A stretch of DNA of 64,000 nt from Albula goreensis (lineage: Eukaryota > Chordata > Actinopteri > Albuliformes > Albulidae), in the NCBI GenBank assembly GCA_022829145.1, contig CM040745.1, positions 26,542,406 through 26,606,405 of the forward strand, given 5' to 3'. Shown here piece after piece: positions 10,761 to 24,070 of the stretch (its first letter is position 1; each line of letters opens with the position of its first letter). Both the position numbers and the translations under genes were made by a program. Under the pieces are notes generated by a model, which was not told the origin of the DNA, did no database searches, and was given only the letters and a program-made list of their open reading frames with translations.

Positions 10761-12539
10761 ACTTCACAATCAATACGTGACATACTGATATACTGTGCAA
10801 AGCCATTGTGTTATAAAGGAGCACAAGCCTATTTTTATTCAAGGAACCTTGTTCATAACGTGCATACCAACAGTAGCACGACTGCCTTTTTTAGTCACAT
10901 GCCATGAAGCAAATGTCACTCAAAAATTGTTTCATGCTACATAATATAGATCTCCCAGTTACATTTATTTTCCCATCTGTTTTTCCTTTCTTTTCTATTT
11001 GTTATCACACGTTAACTAGAGTTCAGTTGATGCTGTTCCATTCTAAAATATACAGCACATACAAAATTTGCATTCTCTTTTGCCATTTAAGGAAGATTTA
11101 AGTAATACTACAATCACACCCGAGCCAAATATTTAACTTTTTTCACATTTATTTTTAAGGCACAAACTACTTATTAAACCTCAGAAAAACACAAGTACTG
11201 AATTGTATTCAAACATATACTATCGTAAATACAAAGTACTGCAGTTTATTTCTCTTCAATGTTGCACTTGAAAAGGCACTCGAAAAAGTGGTTCCAAATT
11301 AATGATGTAATAGACCCTTGCTCCACCCACTCAACACAAGCTAAAAAAAGGTGAAATAGCAGCCCCAACACATGTGCTCCCCATTTTCTGGAAATCTGGT
11401 TCTTCTAAATGTAGAGATCCATCGAATTCTGACTATTTTTTAGGGTTCACAATCCCTGTGATATCCTGATAAGTTACTTTGCCTGGTAAGAATCTTACAC
11501 AAATCTATCCATTAAAAAACATAATAGATATTTAATTAAAGTGAATAATTTTCTGATTAAAATAACTACTTTATAAGCTTTGAAAATAGAAATATAGTCT
11601 AACAAACTACTCATATAACCAAGAAGTAATAGTGGAATGGTTTTGTTCTTCTTATTCCCAGTAATCCATATTTCTACATTTTGTCTTGTGCAGAGGGCAT
11701 ACTAACACACTGAAAAGCAGTTAACCTTTATAGTCTAGTAACATCATGTTGGTCAAGTTGAGCAAGGTGCCACTGTACGAAACAATTTAAAAAAGTGTGT
11801 CCATTTTGGCTCCCCCAGAAGGCACAGTTTCCTGGGTCAGTCCAGCCGATAGTGACACACAAGCCTTTCAGAGACAGCTATTACCCGGGGAAGAGGAGCA
11901 GGCTGAGGACCTCTGATAATGACGGCTGTAATTGGATTTTGTATGGTTTTTGTGTCGCTCCAAATATGAAGGCCACGCAGAACAAAAATGTGCTTCAGAC
12001 AGCACAGCACTGTTCTGAATGAACAGAGCACACAAAAAGATACGCTTTCAAGATTTACACAAGCAACCTTTCCCAGGAAGGGACTCGTACAGTGCAGGTA
12101 TGTATAGCCAACGAGATAGAGGAGTGCTGTAGACACAGCTGTGGTCTTTGTACCATTGTCCTTAAAGCCCATTTCAGAATGCGCTTTCAACCCTCAAAGC
12201 TCAGGATTAGAGTTCCTAAAGAGCTGGTTCCAGCAGAAAATGAACTTTCACTGGGGTCAAAAGTTTGATCCATTGTAATCGAAGATAAACGAGAAACGCA
12301 AAACCTTCTCAGGCAAAGACAACAAAAAAATTAATAAAAACATGTGCCAAAGAAAATAAAATTGCAACAAGAAGACTCATCTATATTGCATAAGCTCAGT
12401 TGATCAAGGACATCCTGCCCCTTTGACCAGGTTAAGTTTTACTGTAACTCTGGCAATGACTCAAACAGCACTCCCTCAGGTTTTGAAGCATTGATAGTGT
12501 CTGGTGGGGACCAATCAGATGACGTACCTATTTTTAGTG
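10761..12539. other. Non-coding stretch, nothing identified
   Basis: AT-rich sequence with oligo-T and oligo-A runs. Overlapping open frames at 11795-12190 on both strands lack recognisable motifs. No repeat family was recognised. Confidence 0.5.
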
Positions 12540-12930
12540 TTTCAGCGCACGCATGTTGTTCTGGGGCCCCCTGTGCTGCTGTTGTCAGGGTGCTGCAGTT
12601 GTTGCTCTAAGTGCTGCAGGGTCAGTGCAGACCTGCTGCTCTGTGTGTAAGTGAACGCATGTGCGCGTGCATTCATACGCATGTCTGTGTGTGCGCATGT
12701 GTGTCCGTGTACAAGCTCTCTGTGGTTTAGGCTGCTCTCTTCCAGCAGCTCAACAGACACAGCAGGGCCAGGTTCAGTAGCGCTGACGTCACCTGCAGGG
12801 GTCTCTGTGGTCCACTTAGCATGATCAGGACGCTGCTGTAAGCCGTGCAGCAAACCGAAACGAGAGCAAGTAGGAATGATTTACTGTCCCCCCCCTCCCC
12901 TCCCTTCCCCATCCCGGACACCCAGAACTA
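12540..12930. promoter_or_regulatory. GC-richer block with full CRE (TGACGTCA) and TG/CG-alternating tract
   Basis: The perfect palindromic cAMP-response element TGACGTCA is at 12784-12791. An alternating purine-pyrimidine tract with gtgcgcgtgc and gtgcgcatgtg words lies at about 12640-12712 and is a Z-DNA candidate. A C-run follows at about 12889-12901. On the minus strand, a pyrimidine-rich acceptor and a ctgcag|gtgacg donor bracket about 43 bp around 12793-12836, overlapping the CRE edge. This could be a distal or lncRNA promoter, but no clear TSS element is seen. Confidence 0.25.
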
Positions 12931-15900
12931 GAGGCAGGCATCTGAAGGACTACAGATGAAAGACAAGAGAAGAGTCATATCCCCGATCCCTCTGCGAGGG
13001 TCTGATTTTAAAGTTCTGTGGTCGCGAGCTCCTTTCCAGGCTTTGCTTGTGATCAGCATGTTAGCCTGATCCTGAGCTAGCACACAGTGATGCTGATTTC
13101 TGCTTCCCAGGTTTGGTCTCTCAAGCGGGCAGAGTACCTGCTGCAGCCGTCCCCAAAGGAAGCCTCTTGCACATTTAGGTCACCTGTGGCGTCCCGTGCG
13201 AATGCATCTGGATCCTCACGAGCCTGGAGGAGGGCAGGGCATCAGGTGTTCCCTCCTCTCTGCCACAGTAAGGCACTGCCATCCAATTTACAAACCAGCC
13301 TGGACTCTTCTCTGCCTAAATCAACAGCAGTCTACCTTAGAAGTGTCATTTAACATCCTCATCTAATTGAAGCCTGCAATTCAGTTTTGACATTGTAGAA
13401 ATGTCTATTTGGAAATCACACTCTGGATATGTGTTAACTTATACATGCCACTATGGCCTTCACAAAGCTTGTTTTAATGGCTTGTCCTGTCCAGCCAAAC
13501 ATTTTCCCATGGTTTTATTTCCTCACAGCACATAACAAGTGGTTTCACAAAATGTCTTAGTATGGTAATAAATGAAATGCATACATTTATTTTAAAATCT
13601 TAACTGGAGAAAATTGAAGGTCTTGAAATTTCTTGAAAGTCAAAAAAGGTGAGTAAATGGGGCTTGAAACCATGAGGTACAGTGCCAAGTAAATGCACAG
13701 TCTCCAGCTCTTAAGAGGACAAAGGTTGGCGTATACATATTCATTATGAAAACAGAGCTTTTGGAGAGCTGCCATTTTGTGCGAGGTACAAGTCCATTCC
13801 AATCAGCATCTTTTATGTCATCACCACACACAAACATACACATGCACACATTTGCATGTACACTCATATTCAGACAGGCAGTACACACAAACACAGGTGG
13901 AAATTTCCCTTCGTCACATGGAAGAGTAAGGTATACCTTACGAACAAACTTCTTCAAGGAAACCAGGAAAGTGACATTAACAGTGCTACAGGGTAAAAAA
14001 AATCTCCTAGTTCAGAAGCTCTCTCTCATGCATTGGTATACAGTCCAGCAAAAAGTAAAGATCCCATTTGATTTCTCATTCAGCACATCCTCAGATCAAA
14101 TTAGCCCCTGCTAACATTTCCTGATGCACTAACGGACAACAGTAAGTGGCAAGGTGTGACCTCAATCAGAGCAGATGTGGGTCACATTCCTGTCAACTGC
14201 TTATGCTCCAGTCTCCTGAGGAGGACACTTCAGCCTGCTCCACGCTGGTGAGGCCTCTGCTGGGATACAGTGCCATCCACATCCACGTCCAGTTCTGCTG
14301 ACAGCACATGCCCACCCTCCAACCCCATGCCCGGTCCCTGTGTTCCTGCCCTAATCCAACCGCGTCTCACCAAGTCAGAGTCACAGGCAACATGCGCTGA
14401 ATTATTAAGGCTCTCTCGATTAAATATTGAGATATTATGTGCCAAGGCAGGTCTACGAAGATGCCACTAAATGATACAAGGGGCTTTTGTTCATTCTCAC
14501 ATGCTGCACTGGGTGGTGGAAACAGGCCACGCTATACAACTAAACAAACAGGTCAGAGAGGAGTGTTTTGTGCAAGCTCTAAATGTCATTATGTAAGCTT
14601 AACACCAGGTCTTGGACTGGGTGTGAAAGTACAGTGCCACAGCCCTCCACACACGTGTGTGTGTATGTGTGCATGCATGCATTAATTCATGTATGTCTAC
14701 TGCAGTTTTGCTCTCAGCGACCGCAGCTTCAGTCTGTCTTCCAGGTCCAACGTACTCCACCCCGCCCCCATCCCAAAGCAGTGACTGACAGCCAAGAGCA
14801 CCAATAAGCAACAATCTTGAGTTTGACATCGTCCAATCCCCTGCCTCCTTTGAAGTTAGTCAGGTCCATTTGACGCCCAGCTCTGATATCAGGTAGGCTT
14901 TGACAGTACGCAATGCTCCTCTCACATTCCCACCTATTTAATAAGCAGGACAGCACTTCGGCTATGGATTATGTAACACAGCAACTCCAGCCCTGTCCCT
15001 GACGCTGAACTGCTGGAGGAGATTTGAAATGTTCTGAAACAGGTTTAACTCTTCATAAATGTAACATCATTGAGAATAGCCACATGCATCAATCAGTGCC
15101 TCTCCTCCCCACCCAATCAACCTGCTTTCTTGACTTTCCTCAAGTGTTGCATGGTACTATAAAGCATAATTAATTTTTTATGTCTGTTTTTGAAAGCTGT
15201 GAAATGGGTTATTTTTGAGCATGGGGGCGGAGACTGACTCTGGGAAGAGCTCCTTATGTTGCTGTGTTTCTCTTCAGAGCACAACTCAGGGACAGGCCTG
15301 TGCTTCAGAGACAGCAGCTAGGCCCTGATACAGGATACAGCATATGCAATGATCTAACACTGTAAACAGAATCTATCACCATCATGCCACCTTATCTGTC
15401 ACTCCTCTTTACAGCAACATATTAGTCAGCCTCGTCTAGATATTCAGCAGCAAATGAAGGTGTTCTCTAATACAGTAGATGTGAGTGTAGCATTTTCTTA
15501 AGATGTGAGGAAATAATTTCACTTTGCATTACAATCTTGCTGATGGCAGCAGTCCAGGACCACAGGAAAGTTATTAAAATGAGTCATTTTCCCAGCATTC
15601 CCTCACAGTGGAGACTTTAAATGATAGAGCAATTCAGTAGGTAAGGCGCTACACAGCTCCACATAAGAGATTTCACAGCCAACTTGGGGGAGATGTCAGG
15701 AATTAAGCAAGGTCTGAAATATTTAACAAGCACCACTTTCATCTGGCATATTAAAAATGTGTGAAAATAAAAAAAAGAAAAATATATGACATAAGATACA
15801 TTAAATAAGGAAATTGTGTTTTTAAGGTTAGTAAACTAAACCTGTGACTGCTCATATAAGTACATGGAATGGTTCCCAGCTTTGAAAAATTAAATACCCA

Positions 15901-16240
15901 TCCAAATTGCTTCTTTAAACCTGCATTTTAAAAACATTTTATATAAGCCTTACTGGCATTCATTGAGCAACAATAATTAAAAACAAGCAGCAATAGAAGA
16001 TACCTACAACTCCTATCAACACCATGAATATTAGTGAAGGTCCACATTCTTTTTTTATATACATGACTAACATTATTTTGTAAACATAATATACATAACA
16101 GAACCCTGCAGTTACAATACTGATGTATAACATTGCTCTGTTCTGTCATACACCCCTTTAGGTTATATGATCTAGTTCTGTACTGTCTAATGCTGCTCCT
16201 GCTTCATCTAGAAGGTGCAACAGTCTATGAGGGGCAAACC
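12931..16240. other. Non-coding stretch with minor TG-rich tract
   Basis: Mostly AT-rich unique DNA. A degenerate TG/CATG tract lies at about 14650-14685. Open frames (for example 13640-13957 minus and 13746-14114 plus) overlap antisense to each other and show no domain features. No RNA genes were seen. Confidence 0.5.
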
Positions 16241-16252
16241 TGCCGGAGCTGT

Positions 16253-16283
16253 GGGTCACCCTGGATAAGGGCATTTGCTAGAA
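16253..16283 (+). mobile_element. V-SINE-type 3' tail, isolated fragment
   Basis: The words ccctggataagggcatttgc match the conserved 3' tail common to many teleost SINE and LINE copies (consensus-like ctctggataagagcatctgc). The tRNA-derived head and the central body are not visible upstream, so this is either a heavily truncated insertion or the only recognisable part of an old one. Confidence 0.5.
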
Positions 16284-16749
16284 AAACAGAACAGTACTGC
16301 AGGTCTCCCATGGGACCGCTGTAAATTCACCACTCACTCAGACACACAACACACACACAGCAGTGAACACAGCTCTCTGTAAAGCATTGGTCATGAAACT
16401 TCCAATGAGTCAGCGCTAGTATCTTACTCAGACCACAAGCTTTGCATCAGGCCTTTTCCCTACACAAGGGAGGGAACCAGTTCAGGTATGAGACTGTGGG
16501 TCAGCGATGGGAACACAAGAAAACTTGACTGACAGGGCGAGTGGGAGAGAGGCAGCCGTGGAGAGAGGGAGATTTGTTTTTTAGTAAACATGTTTAAATG
16601 AATTTCATACCTTTCAATTGTGATAATTATTTCCTATTATGTGTTGTCATTTCAAATTATACTCTTCCTTATTGCTTGCTATTAATTGTTATAGCTTTGG
16701 CAACATATTTAAGCATGACATGCCAAAGAAATCATTTACAATTGAGCAG

Positions 16750-16830
16750 ACCTAAATTTACAGAGAGAGAGAGAGAAACAGCATAAGCAGGAGAAATAAG
16801 GAGAGAGCATGGGAGCATGTGTGAGAGAGC
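16750..16830. repeat. GA-rich simple sequence
   Basis: A GA run (about 16761-16775) within a purine-rich stretch that continues as gagagagca and gagagagcaagc words. Low-complexity sequence; no gene is implied. Confidence 0.7.
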
Positions 16831-16919
16831 AAGCTTTCACCAAGCCAACAACTTAGTGCACATGCAGATGTTAGGTATATTCCTGTATCTGTGTGGTCCT
16901 ATGCCAGGAGCTGATGGCA

Positions 16920-17310
16920 TGATTGCAGTTTAAGCTCCACTTGGTGCATAATGAGGAACGAGTCTGCTAATGAATGAGAAGACGCGGCGCAGTAGCCTCG
17001 CTGCATCAGATGCCAGTGTGTGTGTGACACGCTGCGTGGCTTTTCAGAGCCACTATCCCCACACATCACCTCTGTGGGCCGCGGGCCCGTCGGGTTATTT
17101 CCTGCTCTGTCTGTTGTGGTGCATCTGTGGCGATATCCAGTCTGCCAACAGTCACAGCATATGATCTACGGTCCCTGTGTGAAGACGTGGCACAGTCCAG
17201 TGGAGCCACAAACAAAACTGGGGCATTTTCAATGTGAAATCACAGCTGGTATACTGACTCAGGCCTGGAGCAGCCACTGGCCAAGAAATTTACCCAGATC
17301 CGTGTGAAAG
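16920..17310. promoter_or_regulatory. Possible conserved non-coding element with CpG-rich core
   Basis: About 390 bp of non-repetitive sequence with an unusually CpG-rich core for this window (gacgcggcgcagtagcctcg and ggccgcgggcccgtcgggtt). Two overlapping plus-strand frames are open (16970-17164 and 17020-17307) but have no recognisable protein motif or supporting splice sites. The block could be an enhancer, a small CpG island or an unrecognised exon. Confidence 0.25.
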
Positions 17311-19440
17311 CAGGACCACTGTTACAATGAAATGCTTACGGCTGACTGCTGTTATGCAGTCAGGTGCTTTACTACTCACTTGTAAACACCAACCTGCCAC
17401 ATAGGTCACAACCTATCACAACCAACACATAGAACAGGCCTGCCTGTTCTTCTGGCAGATCAAACATGACAGAATGAGGGTTCAGTTTAATACAGTGGCA
17501 CAGTTTTTTATTCATATTGTTTATATTTCTCCACAGTGTCCTAATGCCTCAAAATCACTAAAGCACTGCTATTGTGGTGTTGTGGCTAGGGCCTTTTCTG
17601 ATCCTATGGGGGAACATTTCTCACCTCAAAAGCGTTAAAGTTTCTAAGTAAATACATTTCACCATGGTATACTTAACATCAAGGTGATTTTGGAGCCACC
17701 AGTGAAATGCTGAATGGAATACTGAGGAGAATATTAGCATTAAACAGACTGCAAAAAGGTGTCTTCCAGAAGCCTCATGGCTTCAGAATGAACAGCAGTG
17801 TTAAAAAAATGTAATAGGGTAGGCAACAAGTATAGTGCCTTGTTACTGCAGTAGTACATCATTATTTTTGTTACATAACAAAGGTCATTCTAAATGAATA
17901 AAAAGAAATGCAATGAAACTGAGTTTATTTCATTCATATGAGGTTTAATGCAAGCCTAAGATTGTTTGGCTTTGTGCTTTTTCTTGTTGGATATATTACC
18001 AAGACCAGCACACAAGCAGCCATAAATACAAGGCATACAGCCTCCATCCAATATATCACGCTACACACAAGGCTCTGTAATGACCAGAGAGTCAGTTTTC
18101 TGAGGGCCAGTATTCTGACTGTGATCCATTACCCCCACCCATGAAATATGCGTGTATAGCACAGGACAATGTGTAGCTGTTAAAAACAGACAGATAGCTG
18201 CAAGCAGGAGGCATATGATGTTCATTGATTCACAATGTTGTCTGAATGTCATAAACACAGTAGTATACTGTGACTCAACGCCCCTGCTCAGTACAGCAGA
18301 TTGAAGCAGTGATGAGCTGTCTGTAAGCAAGGAGAAAAGGCACAGCAGTGATAACATCACCACCTGTGGCTGAGTAGCACAAAGTAAATTGTGTCCTCTG
18401 GTGAGTGGCAGGGCAGGGTAGATGGCCATGATGTCATCACGTACATCACAGTGATGGGACAGCTGATTTTGATTTTACAAAAGTTTATGGTGTCCTAAAT
18501 TTTTTTTTAATGTAACTGTAGTATGCGCAAGCAATTTTGTTTAATAGTACCCACGTGTTTTGTAGGTAGGTGCAAGTATTCCTACATCTGTGCACACAAG
18601 CATGCATGCATGTGTGCGGGTTCATGCATGCATATAAATAAGGGTCTTGAGATCAGGTGTTTGCTGTTTTAATTTAATTAAAAAGTTCATTTTAATTGTG
18701 CACATTATTCCTGGGCACCAAGAACATTTACCTAACTAAAGTAAGGTCCATAAATTAGAAATGCATTCATATTGATATTGCAGCAAATATATGTAAAGCT
18801 AACACAGGAACGTTGCAGCAAATGTAAAGCAACGTAATGACACATTTGGCTTGCATACCACTTGTTCATGGCCGGCAGAGGGCAAGATGGGAGAGACAGG
18901 GAAACACAGCACAGTTCTGCCCACGCCACAACAGGCAAGCAGAGAGCAACATTCACTGAATTATGCCCACTCATGCACTAGGGAATGAAAAAACAGGTTT
19001 GGCACAGCTAATACTATTTTAATAAAAGCCTTTATGGTAAATACACATAGAGTTCTGCCCCCTGGGTTTTCAATGTGTAAAGACTGCAGAGTAGGCTGCT
19101 CTTCATTACAGCTAAAGCGCATAGCTGATGCTTCAGCAGAATTCCGGGGGAAAAAAGCAGGTGCTTGCATTTGTGTCCCACTAAATGGATTTCCGCTGTG
19201 TGCCATTGCGTGTTGTGTCTTGTTTTAGATTTGTTTTTGTTTAAATGGGTTATTAAAATCATCAATATACCTTGCCTATATTAAGTTTTAAATCTAGAAT
19301 GAAATTTATCAGTGTATCATAAATGTTGTGTAGGATGACCCACTAAAGCGAACCCCGGTATAGAAATAGCTCTCCAAACACTTGGGTAGAAAAGGGTTTT
19401 CAATTTTCTTGTCAGGATTTTGTTATCCAAACTATTTTTC
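17311..19440. other. Non-coding stretch with CATG-alternating tract
   Basis: AT-rich unique sequence. An alternating tract with repeated GCATGCATGC words lies at about 18600-18635 and can form local palindromes or Z-DNA. No gene or recognised transposon was identified. Confidence 0.5.
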
Positions 19441-19442
19441 TG

Positions 19443-19469
19443 AAAAAAAAAAAAAAAAAAAAAAAAAAA
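19443..19469. repeat. Poly(A) run, 27 bases
   Basis: An uninterrupted run of 27 A. It could be the tail of an old retroposed sequence oriented plus, but nothing recognisable precedes it, and I saw no target-site duplication. Confidence 0.9.
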
Positions 19470-21960
19470 CTTACGTTTACAGCCATCATCCTGCTCAGAG
19501 ATTCCTGCATTCAGCTAAACCTGACAGAACTTGTGTTTTGGTATTTACCCTGTTTTGCATTTGTGTGGTTGCAGTCGTGTGGATGTGTTCATTCTTGAAC
19601 AACCACAGGAAAACTGTGTTCTGCTTACCAGGGTACATGTATCTAATTTAACAATATACAGACTGTGCTTTGACAATCAAAATCCCATCGATAGTGCCTA
19701 ATGTCAATGCTGAGGGAGGTTATCTCCTGTGAACAAGTTTATAGCTTATTTCTAGTTTTTCAAAAATTGCAGGTTGAGTGGATGTCCTTGTCAGCTACTC
19801 TTGCCTTTATTTCCCATCAATATTACAGCAAGATTTTACACGCATGACCTAAAGTGGGCATAACTGTGTTCATCCCTCATTTACATTGTACTATAACAGG
19901 ATTTAGAACACCACTGTTTCACAAGCAGAACTATTTCATGGTTATAGTTGAACACTGTCTCAGGGGACTTGTCAACACAAACCTAGACCTGTTCCATGAA
20001 ACTGGACATTAAGTAATGGTTTTGTATCTCATCAGATTTTTCAGTTATTCAAAGAAGACACAACCAGCTATACAACAAACGATACAACAGTAAATTATGG
20101 AAGAAGAAGAGGAAGGTGAGAGACAAAGAAGGAGACAAATCTAGGTTGATTCTTAAGTATGTTTATATTGTGTTCTCATGGAAGGAGGGTAAATCAGACA
20201 AACAGCTTTTTCCTAAAACAAATAGGAATGTCGTCATCTCAGCTACTGCTTTGCTCCGGTAATCTGAAGATTTTCCATTCCTACTAATACAGCCCTTACT
20301 GGCACAGTGCCAACAACATAGCCATAATGTCGATGCTTATTCTATTACCATACATTTGATCTGCTGTATTCTGGGCCAGCAGCCATTGATCCACTGTACT
20401 GAGCTCATTGTATACTAGGCCCATTTTCACTTCTCAAAACATGGTCTAAAGAGATGCATCCACCTCTTTTTTATTTTTGCATACGTCATTCAAGTTCGTA
20501 ACTACCATAGTACAGGGAGAACTTTGTGTTTTTCTGGTGTGTTGTTTTTGCTGGTGTGCGCATGCATATGTTTAATGGAGACTAAATGAAAGGGTACCTG
20601 GAGGTCATTTTGATGAATCAACAAAAGCCTGGCACAGAAAACCCAGGGCTCCTCTGTGACTGAAGATCAGGTTTTACTGACAAGTAACTTTTCAAACCTT
20701 TCTCCAGATAAGAATGTTGCACTTGCAGGGAAAATGGATACACTAGACTAGGTCCAAAGGAAGGGAAACTTGCATCACAAACAGAAACTTGATGATGCTT
20801 GCTACTGAATCATGCTTCTGAAAGTTTCAGCCATTGGCTCTGACAACCATTTTTTTCCAAGCCACACCCAGGTTTAAAAGCCTATAAAACTATGCAGGTT
20901 ATTAAATATTTCTAATTGTACATTAAAATCTATAAACATTGCCAAAACACTGAACAGTCTAAATGTATAGAATACATATGTTCAGACTTTGAATTGACAT
21001 CTTTAGATTCCAATTTAATATTTAGTCTATTCACTTTCAGAATTTTTGCAAATAATGAAAATTTAAACCTTACATTACACGTTTACCACTGAGGTCAATT
21101 GTTTGTAAAAATGTACTTTAGTTTATCTGAATCAATTGTAGCCCAAACATGGGTTAGGCATCCTCAGTTAAATTCCCCTGAACTTCATGAATGGGCTCTG
21201 TGCAGTACATTAAAATGCCTCATTAGCTATCTGATGACTAAGAAGCAACAAATACTGTTTTTTGATACTGATATTTTGATATATGACATTTTAACTATAC
21301 CTTCACAGATTTGTCAGGTTTTTCATGCTTTCTGCTTCACCTCATTCCTTTCAAATAAAATCCATAATACTTTGCTTGTAACTCACAGAAATGCTCTGAT
21401 TCAAGTATGTTCATTGTATAGCCTTCATGACCAACACAAGAATATGTTTATTATTTCATAATGAGGTGGTCAGATTTGAAAGCATGATAACAGTGTTAAC
21501 AGTGACAAGATTGAAGGTGCCAGTCATGTGTCCTGGAATCAGATCACCTGAGTGCACTGAAGTGACTCCTTCCTGTCAGTGCACAGATCTGAGCTGTCTG
21601 TGAGAGACAGTAAACCAAAGTAGCACTGGCAGAGAACAAGGAAAGCATATACAGTAAACACCTGCTGCTCATTAGCTTACATTCTTTCTGAACAGCAGAA
21701 CTGGCACCCAACTCTGAAACACTGTAAATTAACACTGGTCTGCGAAATGGCCTTGCGGAGGCAAAAAAGTAAAATCTGCATTTCAAGAAAGAAAGATATT
21801 GACTGAAAAAAATGTCCTCACAGCATATTCTTTGCCAGAGAGGAAAAATCTGATGTTTTGGTATTTGCTTTGTCCTTCCAATATGTTTTCTTATCTTTAC
21901 ATATTGTTCCATAAATCAATCTTTTTCATTTTAATGGAAAACATAGTGATACCTTAAAAT
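19470..21960. other. Non-coding stretch, nothing identified
   Basis: AT-rich sequence. The longest open frame (21099-21461 plus, 120 codons) has no recognisable motif and AT-driven composition. No repeat family was recognised. Confidence 0.5.
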
Positions 21961-21964
21961 TTTG

Positions 21965-22008
21965 AAAAAAAAAAATATATAAATAAATAAATAAATAAAT
22001 AAATAATA
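21965..22008. repeat. A-run followed by (AAAT)n microsatellite
   Basis: An A run at about 21965-21975 passes through a short TATAT into about six AAAT units. This resembles the A-rich tail of a retroposon, but no body was recognised upstream. Confidence 0.85.
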
Positions 22009-22944
22009 AGGTTCCTCTAAGTTACATAGAAGATGGCCAACACAATTTGACAAAGGATCATGAAGTATTTCTTAAGCATTCTCATTGATTGACTATTACC
22101 AATACTGCCTCTGTTTGCCCCAACATTTAAGGATATACCCTTGTGTGGGATGATTGAAATTGAGCACGTACACCTTTTTACTCTGTATTACTTACAAATA
22201 AAACCCATCTGCAGTCCTAGCTATGGAATCTGCCATTCCTGCATTTGGATTTGTGACAACAAACAGAAATAGATTTGAGTCACAGGCATCACATATACAA
22301 ATACAATAGCAGACTAGCTAGGAAGCTACAGATATCGATGTCCATTTGGTGCTGTAAACTTTGTTATACAAAAACATTGGTACATTTCTGAAATCCGCTA
22401 CAGCTACATGTAATAATGACATAATGTAATAATCTAACTATAGATTAGAATAATCTTGACGTGGCTACATCAGAATATACAAGATTGTATTATTACACAA
22501 GTAGTTAAAGTAATTCCAAGGAGATTTTCCATTTTGCAAATGTGCGATCTTTTCACTGGCAATTCATCACTGTTCAGCTAACATGCAATGATAGGTATTT
22601 ACACCACACAATAACAGTTTTACAGAGTGAACCCTGAGCTTCGCTATATCGGCGGCAGGGCTCACACACATGCTCTGCTAATATATTTCTGAAGGTATGA
22701 TCCCTCTAAACTGGTAAGTTATTCTGGGTCAGATTTTTTTTTTGCTTTTTGCTTCATTGATCTGGAACCATGGGCAAAGCTTGTGTTCATCACGTGATTC
22801 AAACAGATTGGCAATTTATCTTTCATCTGCCCCCCTCAGTGCCAGTGCCTCTTTTACCAGTCAAATCACTAAACACTCTCCTGATAACAGTGAGCTCTAC
22901 ATGCAGTTATTTAATTTGTGTTTTCTCCAACACCCTCCTGTGAG

Positions 22945-23105
22945 GTGACTTTCACAGCTTGTATTTTATGTTATGGAAACCATACAGAGCTGGATATTTA
23001 CTGAAGCAGTAATTATGTATTTTACTCAATGGCACAATGGTAGTTTTCACCCAGCATGTGAACCTGCAGCCTTAAAATTTTACACTTAGACACCCTACAA
23101 CTCAG
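22945..23105 (-). mobile_element. V-SINE-type element, diverged, minus orientation
   Basis: Read on the minus strand, the order is a tRNA-like head with a B-box-like word (ggctgcaggttcacatgc), a central body whose complement on the plus strand is agctggatatttactgaagc, and a partial tail. This agrees with V-SINEs of fish, which have a tRNA-derived promoter, a conserved central domain with the tcagtaaatatccagctg motif, and a LINE-related tail. A gap of diverged AT-rich sequence separates the blocks, so the copy is old. It would have been an RNA polymerase III transcript mobilised by a partner LINE; it is now inert. Confidence 0.6.
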
Positions 23106-23879
23106 GGCAGACCTAAGGGGTAATCCAAATAACTGTAATGCTTAATAGTAAAAGGCAACCCTAGAATAATTACTGGCCCCATCCCGGCCCCCAATTTGAA
23201 GGGGTCTAGAGCCACCGCTAACACCAGTACTCAATACTGCTACATTATCAGTTCCTCTACAGTCCTGATTATACACACTGCCTCCATTACCAGTGACCCC
23301 CTCTCATCCTCACAGACTGTGAGCAAATGGATCACTTTTCTGACTTACCCACTTTCAATTTTTTCCCAATTTAATCTCCCTTTGTTGACATATCAGGTCA
23401 AAAGAACAGAAAATATATCACATCTCCATTGATTTCACTGTACGCGAGGAGTTGGAAAAAAAGACTAATAGAATAGGAATTGAGTTAAGCACTGCAGTAC
23501 GGTGAGGGTGTCAGTTTCCCTCTGCTATCAGATAAAAACCCTCTGCCTGTGTTTAACCAAACCACTAAGTGCTCAGCATTAATATTGAATGTCAAAATGG
23601 GAACACAAGAATATAATATGCTTTTGTTTTGATTTGTTTTTTCAATCCTCAGGTGAAACCATACAGATCCCAGTTCAGGCCAAGGTAGATAATATAAACC
23701 TCTAAGGCATACAGAGCTTAGACTTAAATTAGACTTTTCACAAGCTAATGTGGCCTTCAGCTCTCCGTCTTCATCCCCCTAACCCACAACATGCCATACT
23801 TGTTCTGAATGAGACTTTTAGAAAATGAATCTTTATTGTGGCTGCCCCTATTCCCCATACGGGCTCTGCTGGAATAGTT
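23106..23879. other. Non-coding stretch, nothing identified
   Basis: AT-rich sequence after the SINE. Short open frames only (for example 23196-23432), without recognisable features. Confidence 0.45.
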
Positions 23880-24070
23880 TATAGAGCAGAGATCAAGCTG
23901 ATAAAGGTCAGTCTTTCATAAATCATAAAAACTACATAAATTACTCATGGAACATATTAAAACAATCCAGCTAAATCAATTCCCCTCTGGGAAAATCGAC
24001 TGAGCAAGTCAAATTTATGCTGGGAAGGATGTCAAAGATGATAATTACTCATGTGCAGCTGAACAGGGTT
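23880..24070. promoter_or_regulatory. Possible conserved non-coding element
   Basis: Non-repetitive sequence with words typical of developmental enhancers, including gataattactcat and an E-box CAGCTG at about 24056-24061, plus paired TAAATC/AAATCA words. There is no open frame of note. The call is from texture only and needs alignment. Confidence 0.2.
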
